Positions 1 through 9,864 of a stretch of DNA of 64,000 bases are shown piece by piece. Each line of letters begins with the position of its first letter. Within the stretch, counting starts at the first letter, position 1. The stretch spans positions 5,828,001 to 5,892,000 of the forward strand of contig NZ_CP087164.1 of the NCBI RefSeq assembly GCF_021172045.1, read 5' to 3'. This stretch comes from Capillimicrobium parvum (GTDB lineage Bacteria > Actinomycetota > Thermoleophilia > Solirubrobacterales > Solirubrobacteraceae). The position numbers and the translations under genes are program-made. The notes below the pieces were generated by a model. That model was given only the letters and a program-made list of their open reading frames with translations. It searched no databases and was not told the DNA's origin.

Positions 1-559
1 AGGGGACCTTGCGGCCCTTCGGCTTGACGATGACGAGGCCCTTCATGCCCGGATGGACGTCGCAGTAGTACGTGTACCGGCCGGGCTTGGTGAACCTGAC
101 CGTGATGACCGGCGGGTTGTTGGCGAGGGGCAGGCCGCTCTCGACCCGCGCGGACCCGTTGTACTTCACGCTCTTGCCGAACAGGCCGGGCGGTCCGAGC
201 GCGGGCGTGAAGCCCACCGCGTCCTGCCCGTTGAACCAGAACGGCGTCCCGGCCGCGTCCAGCGAGCCCGACACCTTCTGGCCGGTCGGCGAGAACAGCG
301 GCAGCGGCTGCCCGCCGCTCGCCGGGAAGTCGAACGTGTGAAATCCGGTCGGAGCGAAGCGCACGCTGTCGCCGACGTGGATCGTCGTGACACGCGGAAA
401 GAACGCGTTGACGTCCGAGCCCAGCTGCTCGTTGAAGGTCTTCTGCGCCTTCACCGGCAACCCCATGTTCACCGTCTTCGTCGCCGCCGACGCCATCGCC
501 GGCCCGGCGACGAGCGCTGCTGCGGCAGTCATCGTGACCGCCGCGATGGCCCGTACCAT
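1..559 (-). CDS. Secreted cupredoxin (plastocyanin-like), 3' end cut by window edge
   Basis: Probably an exported blue-copper protein that carries electrons or binds copper outside the membrane. Reading leftward from ATG at 559, residues 1-26 form a signal peptide with an Ala-rich core ending ...AMASA. A beta-rich domain follows. Putative copper ligands are His74 (GFHTFDF) and the C-terminal group Cys166, His169 and Met172 (YYCDVHPGMKG), the classic plastocyanin spacing. At least 186 residues are present and no stop is reached, so the C-terminus lies outside the window. A strong ribosome site (GGGAGG, 7 nt before ATG) fixes the start. It is divergent from the PPK2 gene. The fold is clear; the redox partner is unknown. 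Confidence 0.85.
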   Translation of the reverse strand, partial: MVRAIAAVTMTAAAALVAGPAMASAATKTVNMGLPVKAQKTFNEQLGSDVNAFFPRVTTIHVGDSVRFAPTGFHTFDFPASGGQPLPLFSPTGQKVSGSLDAAGTPFWFNGQDAVGFTPALGPPGLFGKSVKYNGSARVESGLPLANNPPVITVRFTKPGRYTYYCDVHPGMKGLVIVKPKGRKVP

Positions 560-630
560 GACCAAACCTCCCGTTCGTGGGGGGAATCCCGGCGCCAAAC
601 CTATTTGTCCTGTGGAGCGGATTGCAAGCC

Positions 631-1392
631 ATGGGCTTCTTCGACGACGTGGACCTCTCGCTGCGTCTCAACGGCGACGAGGAGCAGGAGCAGCTCGAGC
701 GGCTCGGCCGGCGGCTGCTGCAGCTGCGGCTGACCGCGGGCGGGCTCATCGGCTCGGGGCGCCTCGGGCCGCCGCTGTGCGTGCTCGTGGAGGGCTGGGA
801 CGCGGGCGGCAAGGGCGGCGCGATCAAGCGCCTCGTCGCCCCGCTCGACGCTCGTCACGTCCGCGTGGCGACGTTCGCCGCGCCGACGCCGGACGAGAAG
901 CGCCACCACTTCCTGCACCGGTTCGTCTCGGCGCTGCCCGGCTGGGGCGGCATGGCGATCATGGACCGCACCTGGTACGGCCGCGTGCTCGTCGAGCGCG
1001 TGGAGGGCTTCGCGACGAAGGCCGAGTGGACGCGGGCCTACGGCGAGATCGACCAGTTCGAGCGCATGCTCGCCGAGGAGGGCATGATCTTCCTGAAGAT
1101 CTGGCTGCACATCTCCGACGAGGAGCAGCTCAAGCGCTTCGAGAAGCGGCGCAAGGACCCGCTGAAGTCCTGGAAGCTCACCGACGAGGACTGGCGCAAT
1201 CGCGAGAAGCGCCCCGCCTACGAGGCGGCGTGCGAGGACATGTTCGAGCGCACGTCGACCGGCTGGGCGCCGTGGCACATCGTGCCGGCCGAGTCGAAGT
1301 CCTACGCGCGCGTCGAGGTGATGCGCCTCGCCGTCACCGCGCTCGAGGACGGGCTTCGTCGCGCGGACGTGCCCATCCCCGAGCCGCTGTAG
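631..1392 (+). CDS. PPK2-family polyphosphate kinase
   Basis: Cytoplasmic kinase of the PPK2 family, which moves phosphate between polyphosphate and nucleotides. The 253-aa length matches a single-domain PPK2. The Walker A segment EGWDAGGKGG is at residues 54-63, and the Walker B/lid segment beginning MDRTWYGR is at 111-127 with VERVEGF. The C-terminal part (RRKDPLKSWKLT, then WAPWHIVPAE) is typical of the family. I start at ATG 631; the upstream in-frame ATG at 577 would add an unrelated stretch read from the divergent promoter region. Sequence alone does not settle whether it phosphorylates AMP, ADP or GDP. It stands alone, with a MATE gene converging on its 3' end. Confidence 0.9.
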   Translation: MGFFDDVDLSLRLNGDEEQEQLERLGRRLLQLRLTAGGLIGSGRLGPPLCVLVEGWDAGGKGGAIKRLVAPLDARHVRVATFAAPTPDEKRHHFLHRFVSALPGWGGMAIMDRTWYGRVLVERVEGFATKAEWTRAYGEIDQFERMLAEEGMIFLKIWLHISDEEQLKRFEKRRKDPLKSWKLTDEDWRNREKRPAYEAACEDMFERTSTGWAPWHIVPAESKSYARVEVMRLAVTALEDGLRRADVPIPEPL

Positions 1393-1405
1393 GGTCCCGC
1401 CTCGA

Positions 1406-2701
1406 TCAGCTCGGCGTCGCCGCCCCGAGCACCATCCAGCGCCGTCCGAGGAAGCGCCAGACGACCGTGGCCAGGCGCACCGCCATGAGCGCCAGCAGCG
1501 CCCACCACAGGGCGGCGAGCGTCCCCGCAGACAGCGCGAGCGGGACGTAGACCACCAGCGACGCGACCATCGCGAGCGCGAGGAACCGGGTGTCGCCCGC
1601 GCCGATGAGGACGCCGTCGAGGGCGAAGATCACTCCGGCGGCCGGCTGCATGATCGCGAACAGCGGCCACATCGACCGCGCCTGCTCGATGACCTCGGGG
1701 TCGGACGTGAACGCCCGGGGGATCACGTCCGTGAGCGCCAGCAGGACGCCCATGACCAGCCCGCCGATCACGATGGCCCAGCCGATCATCCGCCGCGACG
1801 CCGCCCGCGCCTCCTCGCCGCGCCCCGCGCCGAGCGCCCGCCCGACGAGGATCTGCCCGGCGATCGCGAGCGCATCGAGCACGAGCGCCAGGAAGATGAA
1901 CAGCTGGAAGGCGATGTTGTGCGCGGCGACCTGCGCGGTCCCGAGCTGCGCCGCGAGCACGCTGCCCAGCGTGAACGCGCCGAGAAGCGCCGCCGAGCGC
2001 ACCGTCAGGTCCCCGCCCATGCGCAGGAGGGGGCGCATCCGCGACCACCGCGGCCGGCGCGAGTCCGCGCGCGCGGCGAGCAGCAGCCGCGCGAAGAGCG
2101 CCCCCATGAGCACCTGCGCGATGACCGTGCCCCACGCCGAGCCCGCGAGGCCCCAGTCGAACCCGTAGACGAACACGACCTCGAGCACGATGTTCAGCGC
2201 GTTGGTGGCCAGGAGGATCACGAGCGGCGTGCGCAGGTCCCCGACGCCGCGCAGGTAGCCCTCGGCGGCGAGCGCGACCAGCATGAACGGGACGCCGATC
2301 GCAGCGATCCGGATGTACGTCGAGGCGAGGTCGGCGACCTCCTCCGTCGGCCCGAAGAGCGTCATCGCGGGCGGCCCGAGCAGCGCGATGAGCGCGCCCA
2401 CCACCGTGCCTGTGGCGATCGCCAGCCAGAGCGACTGCGCGGCCAGCCCGCCTGCCCGGCGCTCTTCGCCGGCGCCGTGGAGCCGCGCGACCTGCGCGGT
2501 CGTCCCGTAGGACAGGAAGTCCGACAGGTCCGTGACCGAGGAGACCACGATCGCGGCCAGCGCGAGCGCGGCGAGCTGCGGTGTGCCGAGGTGCCCGACG
2601 ATCGCCGTGTCCGCCAGCACGTAGAGCGGCCCCGCGGCCAGCGCGCCCAGCGCCGGAACGGCGAGCACCGCGATCTGGCGATCGTAGGGGCTGCGCAGCA
2701 C
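1406..2701 (-). CDS. MATE-family multidrug/Na+ efflux transporter (DinF-like)
   Basis: Polytopic inner-membrane exporter of the MATE family, driven by a Na+ or H+ gradient. The 431-aa protein has about 12 hydrophobic segments in two homologous halves. The N-terminal half has the family-typical run PALGALAAGPLYVLADTAIVG, and LAALALAAIVV follows. The start is taken as GTG 2701 (VLRSPYDRQIAV); the open frame continues another 113 codons upstream, but that stretch lies antisense to the lipoprotein gene and looks non-coding. It is divergent from the lipoprotein gene with only 24 bp between the starts. The substrate cannot be inferred. Confidence 0.88.
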   Translation of the reverse strand: MLRSPYDRQIAVLAVPALGALAAGPLYVLADTAIVGHLGTPQLAALALAAIVVSSVTDLSDFLSYGTTAQVARLHGAGEERRAGGLAAQSLWLAIATGTVVGALIALLGPPAMTLFGPTEEVADLASTYIRIAAIGVPFMLVALAAEGYLRGVGDLRTPLVILLATNALNIVLEVVFVYGFDWGLAGSAWGTVIAQVLMGALFARLLLAARADSRRPRWSRMRPLLRMGGDLTVRSAALLGAFTLGSVLAAQLGTAQVAAHNIAFQLFIFLALVLDALAIAGQILVGRALGAGRGEEARAASRRMIGWAIVIGGLVMGVLLALTDVIPRAFTSDPEVIEQARSMWPLFAIMQPAAGVIFALDGVLIGAGDTRFLALAMVASLVVYVPLALSAGTLAALWWALLALMAVRLATVVWRFLGRRWMVLGAATPS

Positions 2702-2725
2702 CCGCCGGACTCTACGATCGACGCC

Positions 2726-3151
2726 ATGCGCCGCCTTCTCGCGCCGCTCGCGGTGGTCGCCCTGCTCGTCGCCACGGGTTGCGGCGAGGAGAAGACGGTG
2801 CTTGCGCCGGCGTGCACCGACAGCGCCGAGGCGATCGTCACGGCACTCGAGAAGGCGCCGGGCCCGGTCACGCTCGGCGACGGGACCACGCTGTCGCGCT
2901 GCGTCGACCAGGCGCGCTCGGACGTGGAGCTGCAGAGCCTCGGGATGGTCCTCACCAGCGCCGCCGAGCAGCTGGCCGAGCAGCGCCGCATGGTGGCGCT
3001 CGGCTACCTGGTTGGTGCGGCGCGGCGCGGCGCGGAGCACAACGGCGGCGTGGGGACCGAGCTCGTGCGCCGGCTGGAGGGCACCGGCCGCCTGGTGGGC
3101 GACGGGCCGGATCTGCGGCGGGGGCTGAGGGCTGGGAACGCGAGCGGATGA
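2726..3151 (+). CDS. Putative lipoprotein of unknown function
   Basis: A 141-aa protein with an n-region MRR, a hydrophobic core (LLAPLAVVALLVA) and a Cys in VATGC, which fits a lipoprotein signal ending at Cys20. The mature part is small and mostly helical, with two Cys residues (PACTD, SRCVD) that could form a disulfide. I do not recognise the family. Its last codons overlap the alpha/beta hydrolase gene (ATGA), so the two are probably translated together. The Gly/Arg-rich tail (RRGLRAGNASG) may be weakly constrained. Confidence 0.65.
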   Translation: MRRLLAPLAVVALLVATGCGEEKTVLAPACTDSAEAIVTALEKAPGPVTLGDGTTLSRCVDQARSDVELQSLGMVLTSAAEQLAEQRRMVALGYLVGAARRGAEHNGGVGTELVRRLEGTGRLVGDGPDLRRGLRAGNASG

Positions 3152-3981
3152 AGCTGCGCCTCTACCACCACCGCGACGGCGCGCGCGTCGCCTACCGGGA
3201 GGCGGGGACGGGCCCCGGCCTCGCGATCCTGCACTCGGCGATGCTCTCGCACCGCGAGTGGGAGCCCGTCGTCGAGTACCTCAGCGACCGGTATCGCGTC
3301 GTGCTGCCCGACCTGCCGCTGCACGGCGACTCCGAGGACCGCCCGCGCCACCCGTACACGCTCGCGTGGCTGTCGGAGGTGATGGCGGGGTTCATCCGCG
3401 AGACGTGCGGCCCACGCCCGCTCGCCGCCGGCCACGAGCTCGGCGCCGAGCTGCTGCTGCGCGGCGTCGCGTCGGGCGCGCTTCAGCCGTCCAAGCTCGT
3501 GCTGATGGGCTGCTCGCTGCACCGCGTCGCGCCGCGGCGGCGGGCGTGGCGGGTGGCGGCGCGGGCGGGGGCGGTGCCGGTGCTCGACCGCGCCGTCGCC
3601 CACGGCGCGCGGGTCGTGCTGCGCCCCGAGGTCGGGGTGCGCCTCTCGGCCCAGGCCAACCCGGCCGCGCGCGACCTCGTGCGCCACGCGGTCGCCGACG
3701 TCGGCGGCAACGCGAACCTGGCCCGCTCGTGGGCGAAGTTCGCGCGCTCCTGGCCGCCGCGCTCCCCGCGCCGGGAGGCGCTCGACGAGCTCGCGTCGAT
3801 CGCCTGCCCGACTCTGCTGCTATGGGCCGGCCAGGACCGCGTGCACCCGCTCGAGACCGCCGAGGAGGCGGTCGACCTCCTCCCCGACGGACAGCTGCGC
3901 GTGCTGCCCGAGTCCGGGTTCCTCATGGCCTACGACGACCCCGCGGGCGTGGCCCGGGAGCTTGGGGCGTTCCTGGTCTGA
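3148..3981 (+). CDS. Alpha/beta-hydrolase fold protein lacking the nucleophile and catalytic His
   Basis: A 277-aa protein with the alpha/beta-hydrolase order: AGTGPGLAILHS (oxyanion loop), VVLPDLPLHGDSED (strand 4 region), a nucleophile elbow, a cap, WAGQDRVHP (acid) and a C-terminal His region. At the elbow the sequence is GHELG (residues 95-99), so the usual Ser is Glu97. The motif that normally carries the catalytic His reads PESGFLMAYDDP, with Phe258 in the His position. Only the acidic residue (Asp230) remains. A non-catalytic binding role or new chemistry is therefore more likely than ordinary hydrolysis. The start ATG 3148 overlaps the stop of the lipoprotein gene. Confidence 0.8.
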   Translation: MKLRLYHHRDGARVAYREAGTGPGLAILHSAMLSHREWEPVVEYLSDRYRVVLPDLPLHGDSEDRPRHPYTLAWLSEVMAGFIRETCGPRPLAAGHELGAELLLRGVASGALQPSKLVLMGCSLHRVAPRRRAWRVAARAGAVPVLDRAVAHGARVVLRPEVGVRLSAQANPAARDLVRHAVADVGGNANLARSWAKFARSWPPRSPRREALDELASIACPTLLLWAGQDRVHPLETAEEAVDLLPDGQLRVLPESGFLMAYDDPAGVARELGAFLV

Positions 3982-4018
3982 GGTCGGCCTCGAGTCAGCC
4001 TCTAACGTGACAGGGATC

Positions 4019-5365
<1,347 letters not shown>

Positions 5366-5366
5366 C

Positions 5367-6047
5367 GTGCCCCGCGCGCTGGTCCTGCAGCACGACGCCG
5401 ACGCGCCGGCCGGCCTGCTCGCCGAGTGGGCCGCCGCGCGCGGCTGGACCCTGGAGACGGTCCGCCTGGACCTGGGCGAGCGCGCGCCCGCGACGCTGCA
5501 CGAGTACGACCGTGTCGTCTCGCTCGGCTCGGGCGACGCCGCCGACGACGAATCCGTCGCCTGGCAGGCCGAGGAGCGGCGGGCGCTGGCCCGGGCGCTC
5601 GAGGACGACGTGCCGGTCCTGGGCATCTGCTTCGGCGGCCAGGCGCTCGCGCTCGCGCTCGGCGGCGGCGTGCGCCGGGCGGCGCGGCCGGAGATCGGCT
5701 GCTGGACCGAGGTCGACACCGCGGATCCGGCCGTCGTGGGCGCCGGGCCGTGGTTCGAGTGGCACGTCGACGAGATCGTCGCGCCCCCGGGCGCCGAGAT
5801 CCTGGCCCGCAACGCGAGCGGCGTGCAGGCCTGGCGCCTCGGCGACCACGTCGGCCTGCAGTTCCATCCGGAGGTCGACGAGGAGATCGTCGTCCTCTGG
5901 ACGGCGCGCAGCACCGATCCGCGGGCGCCGGCGCTCCCGGACGTGCGGCGGCAGACCGCCGAGCTTCTGCCCGTCGTGCGCGAGCGGGCGTTCGCGCTGT
6001 TCGACGCGCTGATCGGCGTGCCCGCGCCTACACGATCGAGCCGATGA
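5367..6047 (+). CDS. Class I glutamine amidotransferase-like protein
   Basis: A 226-aa protein with the triad glutaminase fold: nucleophile Cys88 in GICFGGQ and His167/Glu169 in LQFHPEV. It is a stand-alone domain like the GuaA-type amidotransferase proteins often annotated as GMP synthase-like. No synthetase partner is adjacent, so the acceptor substrate is unknown. The start GTG 5367 follows the fumarase stop by 1 bp, implying co-transcription with fumC. Its 3' end overlaps the 3' end of the VIT-type gene on the other strand by 20 bp. Confidence 0.8.
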   Translation: MPRALVLQHDADAPAGLLAEWAAARGWTLETVRLDLGERAPATLHEYDRVVSLGSGDAADDESVAWQAEERRALARALEDDVPVLGICFGGQALALALGGGVRRAARPEIGCWTEVDTADPAVVGAGPWFEWHVDEIVAPPGAEILARNASGVQAWRLGDHVGLQFHPEVDEEIVVLWTARSTDPRAPALPDVRRQTAELLPVVRERAFALFDALIGVPAPTRSSR

Positions 6048-6732
6048 GGACCCCGATCGCGTAGCTGACGACCGCCGCCCCCACGCCGAACGCGAGCTGG
6101 CGGGCGCCCGAGTACCACGGCGACCGTCCGGTGAGGCGGGTGATCGCCGCCCCGATCCCGAACAGGGCGACGCACGACAGCGCCAGGCTGACCGCGACGG
6201 CGGTGTCCCCGTCGAGGAACGCGAACGGCGCGACCGGCGGGATCGCCCCGATGCAGAACAGGCCGAACGATGCCACCGCGGCCTGCAGCGCCGATCCGCC
6301 GAGCTCGTCGGGATCGATCCCGAGCTCCTCGCGCGCGTGCGTGTCCAGCGCCGTCTCCGGCGACGCCGAGAGCGCGGTGGCGACCCGGTCGGCGAGCTCG
6401 GCGTCCAGGCCCTTGCGCCGGTAGATCTCCGCGAGCTCGGCATGCTCGGCCTCCGGCATGTCGCGCAGCTCGCGCCCCTCGATGCGCAGCTCGCGCGCGT
6501 AGAGCTCGCGCGCGCTCGTCACCGAGATCCACTCGCCCATCGCCATCGAGAACGCGCCGGCGACGAGCCCGGCCAGGCCGGTGATGAGGATCTGCGTGCT
6601 GCCCAGCGACGCGCCGGCGACGCCCATGACGAGGCTCAGGTCGGAGACCAGCCCGTCGTTGGCGCCCAGCACCGCGGCGCGCAGCGCGTTGCCGCTGCCC
6701 GCCCGGTGCTGCTCGGCGTGGGGACGCGCCAT
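6028..6732 (-). CDS. VIT1/CCC1-family membrane transporter
   Basis: A 234-aa integral membrane protein of the VIT1/CCC1 family, which moves iron or manganese ions. N-terminal blocks GANDGLVSDLSLVMGVAGA and GAFSMAMGEWISV match the first two helices of the family. A cytosolic Glu-rich segment (residues about 80-125, with ELYARELRIEGREL and AEHAELAEIY) corresponds to the metal-binding domain of VIT proteins, and three C-terminal helices follow. The 3' end overlaps the amidotransferase gene tail to tail. It lies 7 bp downstream of the semialdehyde dehydrogenase stop, so it may be the last gene of that leftward operon. Confidence 0.85.
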   Translation of the reverse strand: MARPHAEQHRAGSGNALRAAVLGANDGLVSDLSLVMGVAGASLGSTQILITGLAGLVAGAFSMAMGEWISVTSARELYARELRIEGRELRDMPEAEHAELAEIYRRKGLDAELADRVATALSASPETALDTHAREELGIDPDELGGSALQAAVASFGLFCIGAIPPVAPFAFLDGDTAVAVSLALSCVALFGIGAAITRLTGRSPWYSGARQLAFGVGAAVVSYAIGVLIGSIV

Positions 6733-6739
6733 GGCGGCG

Positions 6740-8218
6740 TCAGACGTTCATGGCGATGTACTTCGTCTCCAGGTACTCGTCGATGCCCTCGGGGCCGCCC
6801 TCGCGGCCGAACCCGGACTGCTTGACGCCGCCGAACGGCGCGCCCGCGTTGGACACCATGCCCTGGTTGAGGCCGATCATGCCGGTGTCCAGCGCCTCGC
6901 ACACCCGGAACGCGCGGTTGAGATCCTGCGTGAAGACGTACGCGACGAGCCCGTACTCGGTGTCGTTGGCGCGGGCGATCGCCTCGTCGTCGGAGCGGAA
7001 CGTGATCACCGGCGCGACGGGCCCGAAGATCTCCTCGCGCAGGATCATCGCATCGTCGGGCAGGTCCGCCAGCACCGTCGGCGCGTAGAAGTAGCCGGGG
7101 CCGTCGACCCGGTTGCCGCCGACGACGGCGCGGGCGCCCTTGCCCACCGCATCTTCGACGAGCTCGGCCACCTTCGAGCGCTGCGCCTCGTCGATGAGCG
7201 GCCCGACCTTCACGCCGTCCTCGGTGCCGCGGCCGACCTTCAGCCCGCCGATCTGCGCGGCGAGGCGCTCGGAGAACTCCTGGGCGACCGACTCGTGGAC
7301 GTAGATGCGGTTCGCGCTCGTACAGGCCTCGCCGCCGTTGCGCATCTTCGCCAGGAGCGCCCCCTCGACCGCCTTGTCGAGGTCGGCGTCCTCGAAGACC
7401 AGCAGCGGCGCGTTGCCGCCGAGCTCCATCGAGACCTTCAGCACCTGCTCGGCGGACTGCTCGATCAGCTTGCGGCCGACCTCGGTCGAGCCCGTGAACG
7501 ACAGCTTGCGCGTGCGCGGGTCGCGGATCAGCGGTTCCATGATCGTGCCCGACGACTTCGACGTCACCACGTTGAGCACGCCGCCCGGCAGGCCGGCCTG
7601 CTCGAGGATCCCCGCGAGCGCCAGCATCGACAGCGGCGTCTGCTTGGCCGGCTTGACGACCATCGAGCATCCGGCGGCGATCGCCGGGCCGATCTTGCGG
7701 GTGCCCATCGCCAGGGGGAAGTTCCAGGGCGTGATGAACAGGCACGGCCCGATCGGCTGCTGCATCGTCAGCACCCGGCCGGCGCCGGTCTCGTTGACCG
7801 TGAAGCGGCCGTTGATGCGCACCGCCTCCTCGGCGTACCAGCGGAAGAAGTTCGCGGCGTAGGCGATCTCGCCCTTGGACTCGGCGACCGGCTTGCCCAT
7901 CTCGAGCGTCATCAGCAGCGCGAGCTCGTCGGTGCGCTCGGTGATCAGGTCGTAGGCGCGACGCAGGATGTCGGACCGCTCGCGCGGCGCGACCTCCCGG
8001 AACGTCTTGAACGCCTCGTCGGCCGCCGCGAGCGCGGCCTTCGCGTCCTCGACCTTCGCGTCGGCGATCTCGCACAGCGTCGCGCCCGTCGCCGGGTCCT
8101 CGACGGGCAGCGTCTCGCCCCCGGTCGCGTCGACCCACCTGCCGCCGATGAACAGCTGCTTGCGCACCGAGTCGAGCACCGTCTGCTCGGACGTCGTCTC
8201 CGTCGCCGCCATTGTCAC
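6740..8218 (-). CDS. gabD: NAD(P)-dependent succinate-semialdehyde dehydrogenase-like ALDH
   Basis: Aldehyde dehydrogenase of the GabD type, expected to oxidise succinate semialdehyde (or a related semialdehyde) to the acid with NAD(P)+. The 492-aa length is normal. Catalytic residues are present: Asn166 (TPWNFP), Glu265 (MELGGNAP) and Cys299 (GGEACTSANR), plus EEIFGPV near the C-terminus. The start GTG 8218 overlaps the stop of the TPP-enzyme gene (GTGA), so the two are translationally coupled. An ATG two codons later is an alternative. The pairing with a TPP decarboxylase suggests it receives succinate semialdehyde made from 2-oxoglutarate; that is inference from context. Confidence 0.9.
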   Translation of the reverse strand: MTMAATETTSEQTVLDSVRKQLFIGGRWVDATGGETLPVEDPATGATLCEIADAKVEDAKAALAAADEAFKTFREVAPRERSDILRRAYDLITERTDELALLMTLEMGKPVAESKGEIAYAANFFRWYAEEAVRINGRFTVNETGAGRVLTMQQPIGPCLFITPWNFPLAMGTRKIGPAIAAGCSMVVKPAKQTPLSMLALAGILEQAGLPGGVLNVVTSKSSGTIMEPLIRDPRTRKLSFTGSTEVGRKLIEQSAEQVLKVSMELGGNAPLLVFEDADLDKAVEGALLAKMRNGGEACTSANRIYVHESVAQEFSERLAAQIGGLKVGRGTEDGVKVGPLIDEAQRSKVAELVEDAVGKGARAVVGGNRVDGPGYFYAPTVLADLPDDAMILREEIFGPVAPVITFRSDDEAIARANDTEYGLVAYVFTQDLNRAFRVCEALDTGMIGLNQGMVSNAGAPFGGVKQSGFGREGGPEGIDEYLETKYIAMNV

Positions 8219-9864
8219 GTCACCACCGTTTCGGTTCCCAGTTCCTCGATCGCCACGTCGATCGAGTAGTCGATCGGCACGACGATCATCGAAGGCACGT
8301 CAAGCGTCAAGGCGTGGCGGAGATGGCGACCGAAGTCCTCGGTCGACTCACAGCGCCACGCGGGCAGGCCGAAGGACTCGGCCAGCCGCACGAAGTCCGG
8401 GTTCGTGAAGTCCGTGCCGAAGTGGCGCCCGAACTTCTTGTCCTGCTTCCACACGATCGAGCCGTACTGCCGGTTCTCCCAGATGACGTTCACGACTGCC
8501 GTGCGCAGGCGCGTCGCCGTCTCGAGCTCCTGGAAGTTCATGAGCGCGCCGCCGTCGCCGCTGACCGTGACGACGTTGCGCTCGGGATGCACGAGCTTGG
8601 CCGCGATGGCGCACGGGATCGCGAAGCCCATGCCGGCCAGCCCGTTGGCGATCATCACCGTGTTCGGCTCATGCGCCGGGAACATCCGGCCGATCCACAG
8701 CTTGTGCAGGCCGACGTCGGACACGAGGATGTCCTGGCGCCCGAGCGCCTGGCGCAGCTCCCAGAGCACGCGCGGCGGCTGCATCGGGAACGCGTCGTCG
8801 GTCTGCGCCGCCTCGAAGCGGCCGAGCACGACCTCGCGCAGGCGGACCGACTCGGCCCGGACGGGATCGGAGCGCGCGTGGCGGCAGTCCATGGCCAGGC
8901 GGCTGAGCACGTGGTAGATGTCGCCGACCAGCTCGACCTCCGGGGTGAAGTACTCGTCGATCTCGGCCTGGTCGGAGTCGATGACCACGATGCGCTTGTC
9001 GCCGCTCGGGTTCCAGTGCTTGGGCGAGTGCTCGACGAGGTCGTAGCCGACCGCGATCACCACGTCGGCGTCCTCGAAGCCGGCCATCGCGTAGTCGCGC
9101 GACTGCAGCCCGACGGTACCCAGCGCGCGCGGGTCGGTGTAGTCGAGGACGCCCTTGCCCATGAACGTCTCGGCGACGGGGATGCCGGTCGCCCGGGCGA
9201 ACTCGCGCAGCGCGGGCGCGGCGCCCGCGCGCACGACGCCGTTGCCCGCCAGCACGACCGGGTTCAGCGCCGAGCGGATGACGTCGGCCGCCTTCAGCAG
9301 CTCGCGCGCGCCCGGCTCCGGCAGCACGGGACGCCGGCGGGGCAGCGGCGTGGCGTCGACCTCCTCCGCCATGACGTCCTCGGGCAGCTCGAGGTGCGTC
9401 GCGCCGGGCTTCTCGGACTCGGCGACCTTGAACGCCTTGCGCACGACCTCCGGGATGATCTCGGGCGCCATGAGCCGCGCGTTCCACTTCGTGATGGGCC
9501 GCATCACCTCGACGAGGTCGATGTACTGATGCGACTCCTTGTGCATGCGCTCGAGGTCGCCCTGCCCGGTGAGCGCCACGAGCGGCGCGCGGTCGAGGTA
9601 GGCGTCCGCGACGGCGGTGACGAGGTTCAGCGCCCCGGGGCCGAGCGTGCCGAGGCAGACCCCGGCGCGGCCGGTGAGCCGGCCGGCCATGTCGGCCATG
9701 TAGGCCCCGCCCTGCTCGTGTCGAACAGGGATGAACTCGATCGACGAGTCGGCGAGCGACTCGTTGAGATCCAGCGTCTCCTCGCCCGGGATGCCGAACA
9801 CATGACGAACACCCTCCGCCTCGAGGCACTCGACGAACAGGTCCGAGGCGCGCCGCTTGCTCAC
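8215..9864 (-). CDS. TPP-dependent decarboxylase, acetolactate-synthase-like; candidate 2-oxoglutarate decarboxylase
   Basis: A 549-aa thiamine-diphosphate enzyme with the acetolactate synthase architecture: N-terminal PYR domain with catalytic Glu50 (RHEQGG), a central domain, and a C-terminal PP domain with the TPP/Mg motif GDGGALMN (436-443) and Asn464. Automated annotation would say acetolactate synthase. However, the segment ERMHKESHQYIDLVEV followed by ITKWN is, from memory, much closer to the cyanobacterial 2-oxoglutarate decarboxylase than to Bacillus AlsS. As in cyanobacteria, a succinate-semialdehyde dehydrogenase gene follows, here with a 4-bp overlap. No regulatory small subunit is adjacent. 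The start is GTG 9864 (VSKRRASDLF); codons further upstream lie in the divergent promoter region. Confidence 0.8.
   Translation of the reverse strand: MSKRRASDLFVECLEAEGVRHVFGIPGEETLDLNESLADSSIEFIPVRHEQGGAYMADMAGRLTGRAGVCLGTLGPGALNLVTAVADAYLDRAPLVALTGQGDLERMHKESHQYIDLVEVMRPITKWNARLMAPEIIPEVVRKAFKVAESEKPGATHLELPEDVMAEEVDATPLPRRRPVLPEPGARELLKAADVIRSALNPVVLAGNGVVRAGAAPALREFARATGIPVAETFMGKGVLDYTDPRALGTVGLQSRDYAMAGFEDADVVIAVGYDLVEHSPKHWNPSGDKRIVVIDSDQAEIDEYFTPEVELVGDIYHVLSRLAMDCRHARSDPVRAESVRLREVVLGRFEAAQTDDAFPMQPPRVLWELRQALGRQDILVSDVGLHKLWIGRMFPAHEPNTVMIANGLAGMGFAIPCAIAAKLVHPERNVVTVSGDGGALMNFQELETATRLRTAVVNVIWENRQYGSIVWKQDKKFGRHFGTDFTNPDFVRLAESFGLPAWRCESTEDFGRHLRHALTLDVPSMIVVPIDYSIDVAIEELGTETVVT

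Noticed and set aside
577-630. Upstream in-frame ATG for the PPK2 gene
   Set aside because: The added 18 residues have no similarity to PPK2 N-termini and would read the divergent promoter/ribosome-site region of the cupredoxin gene.
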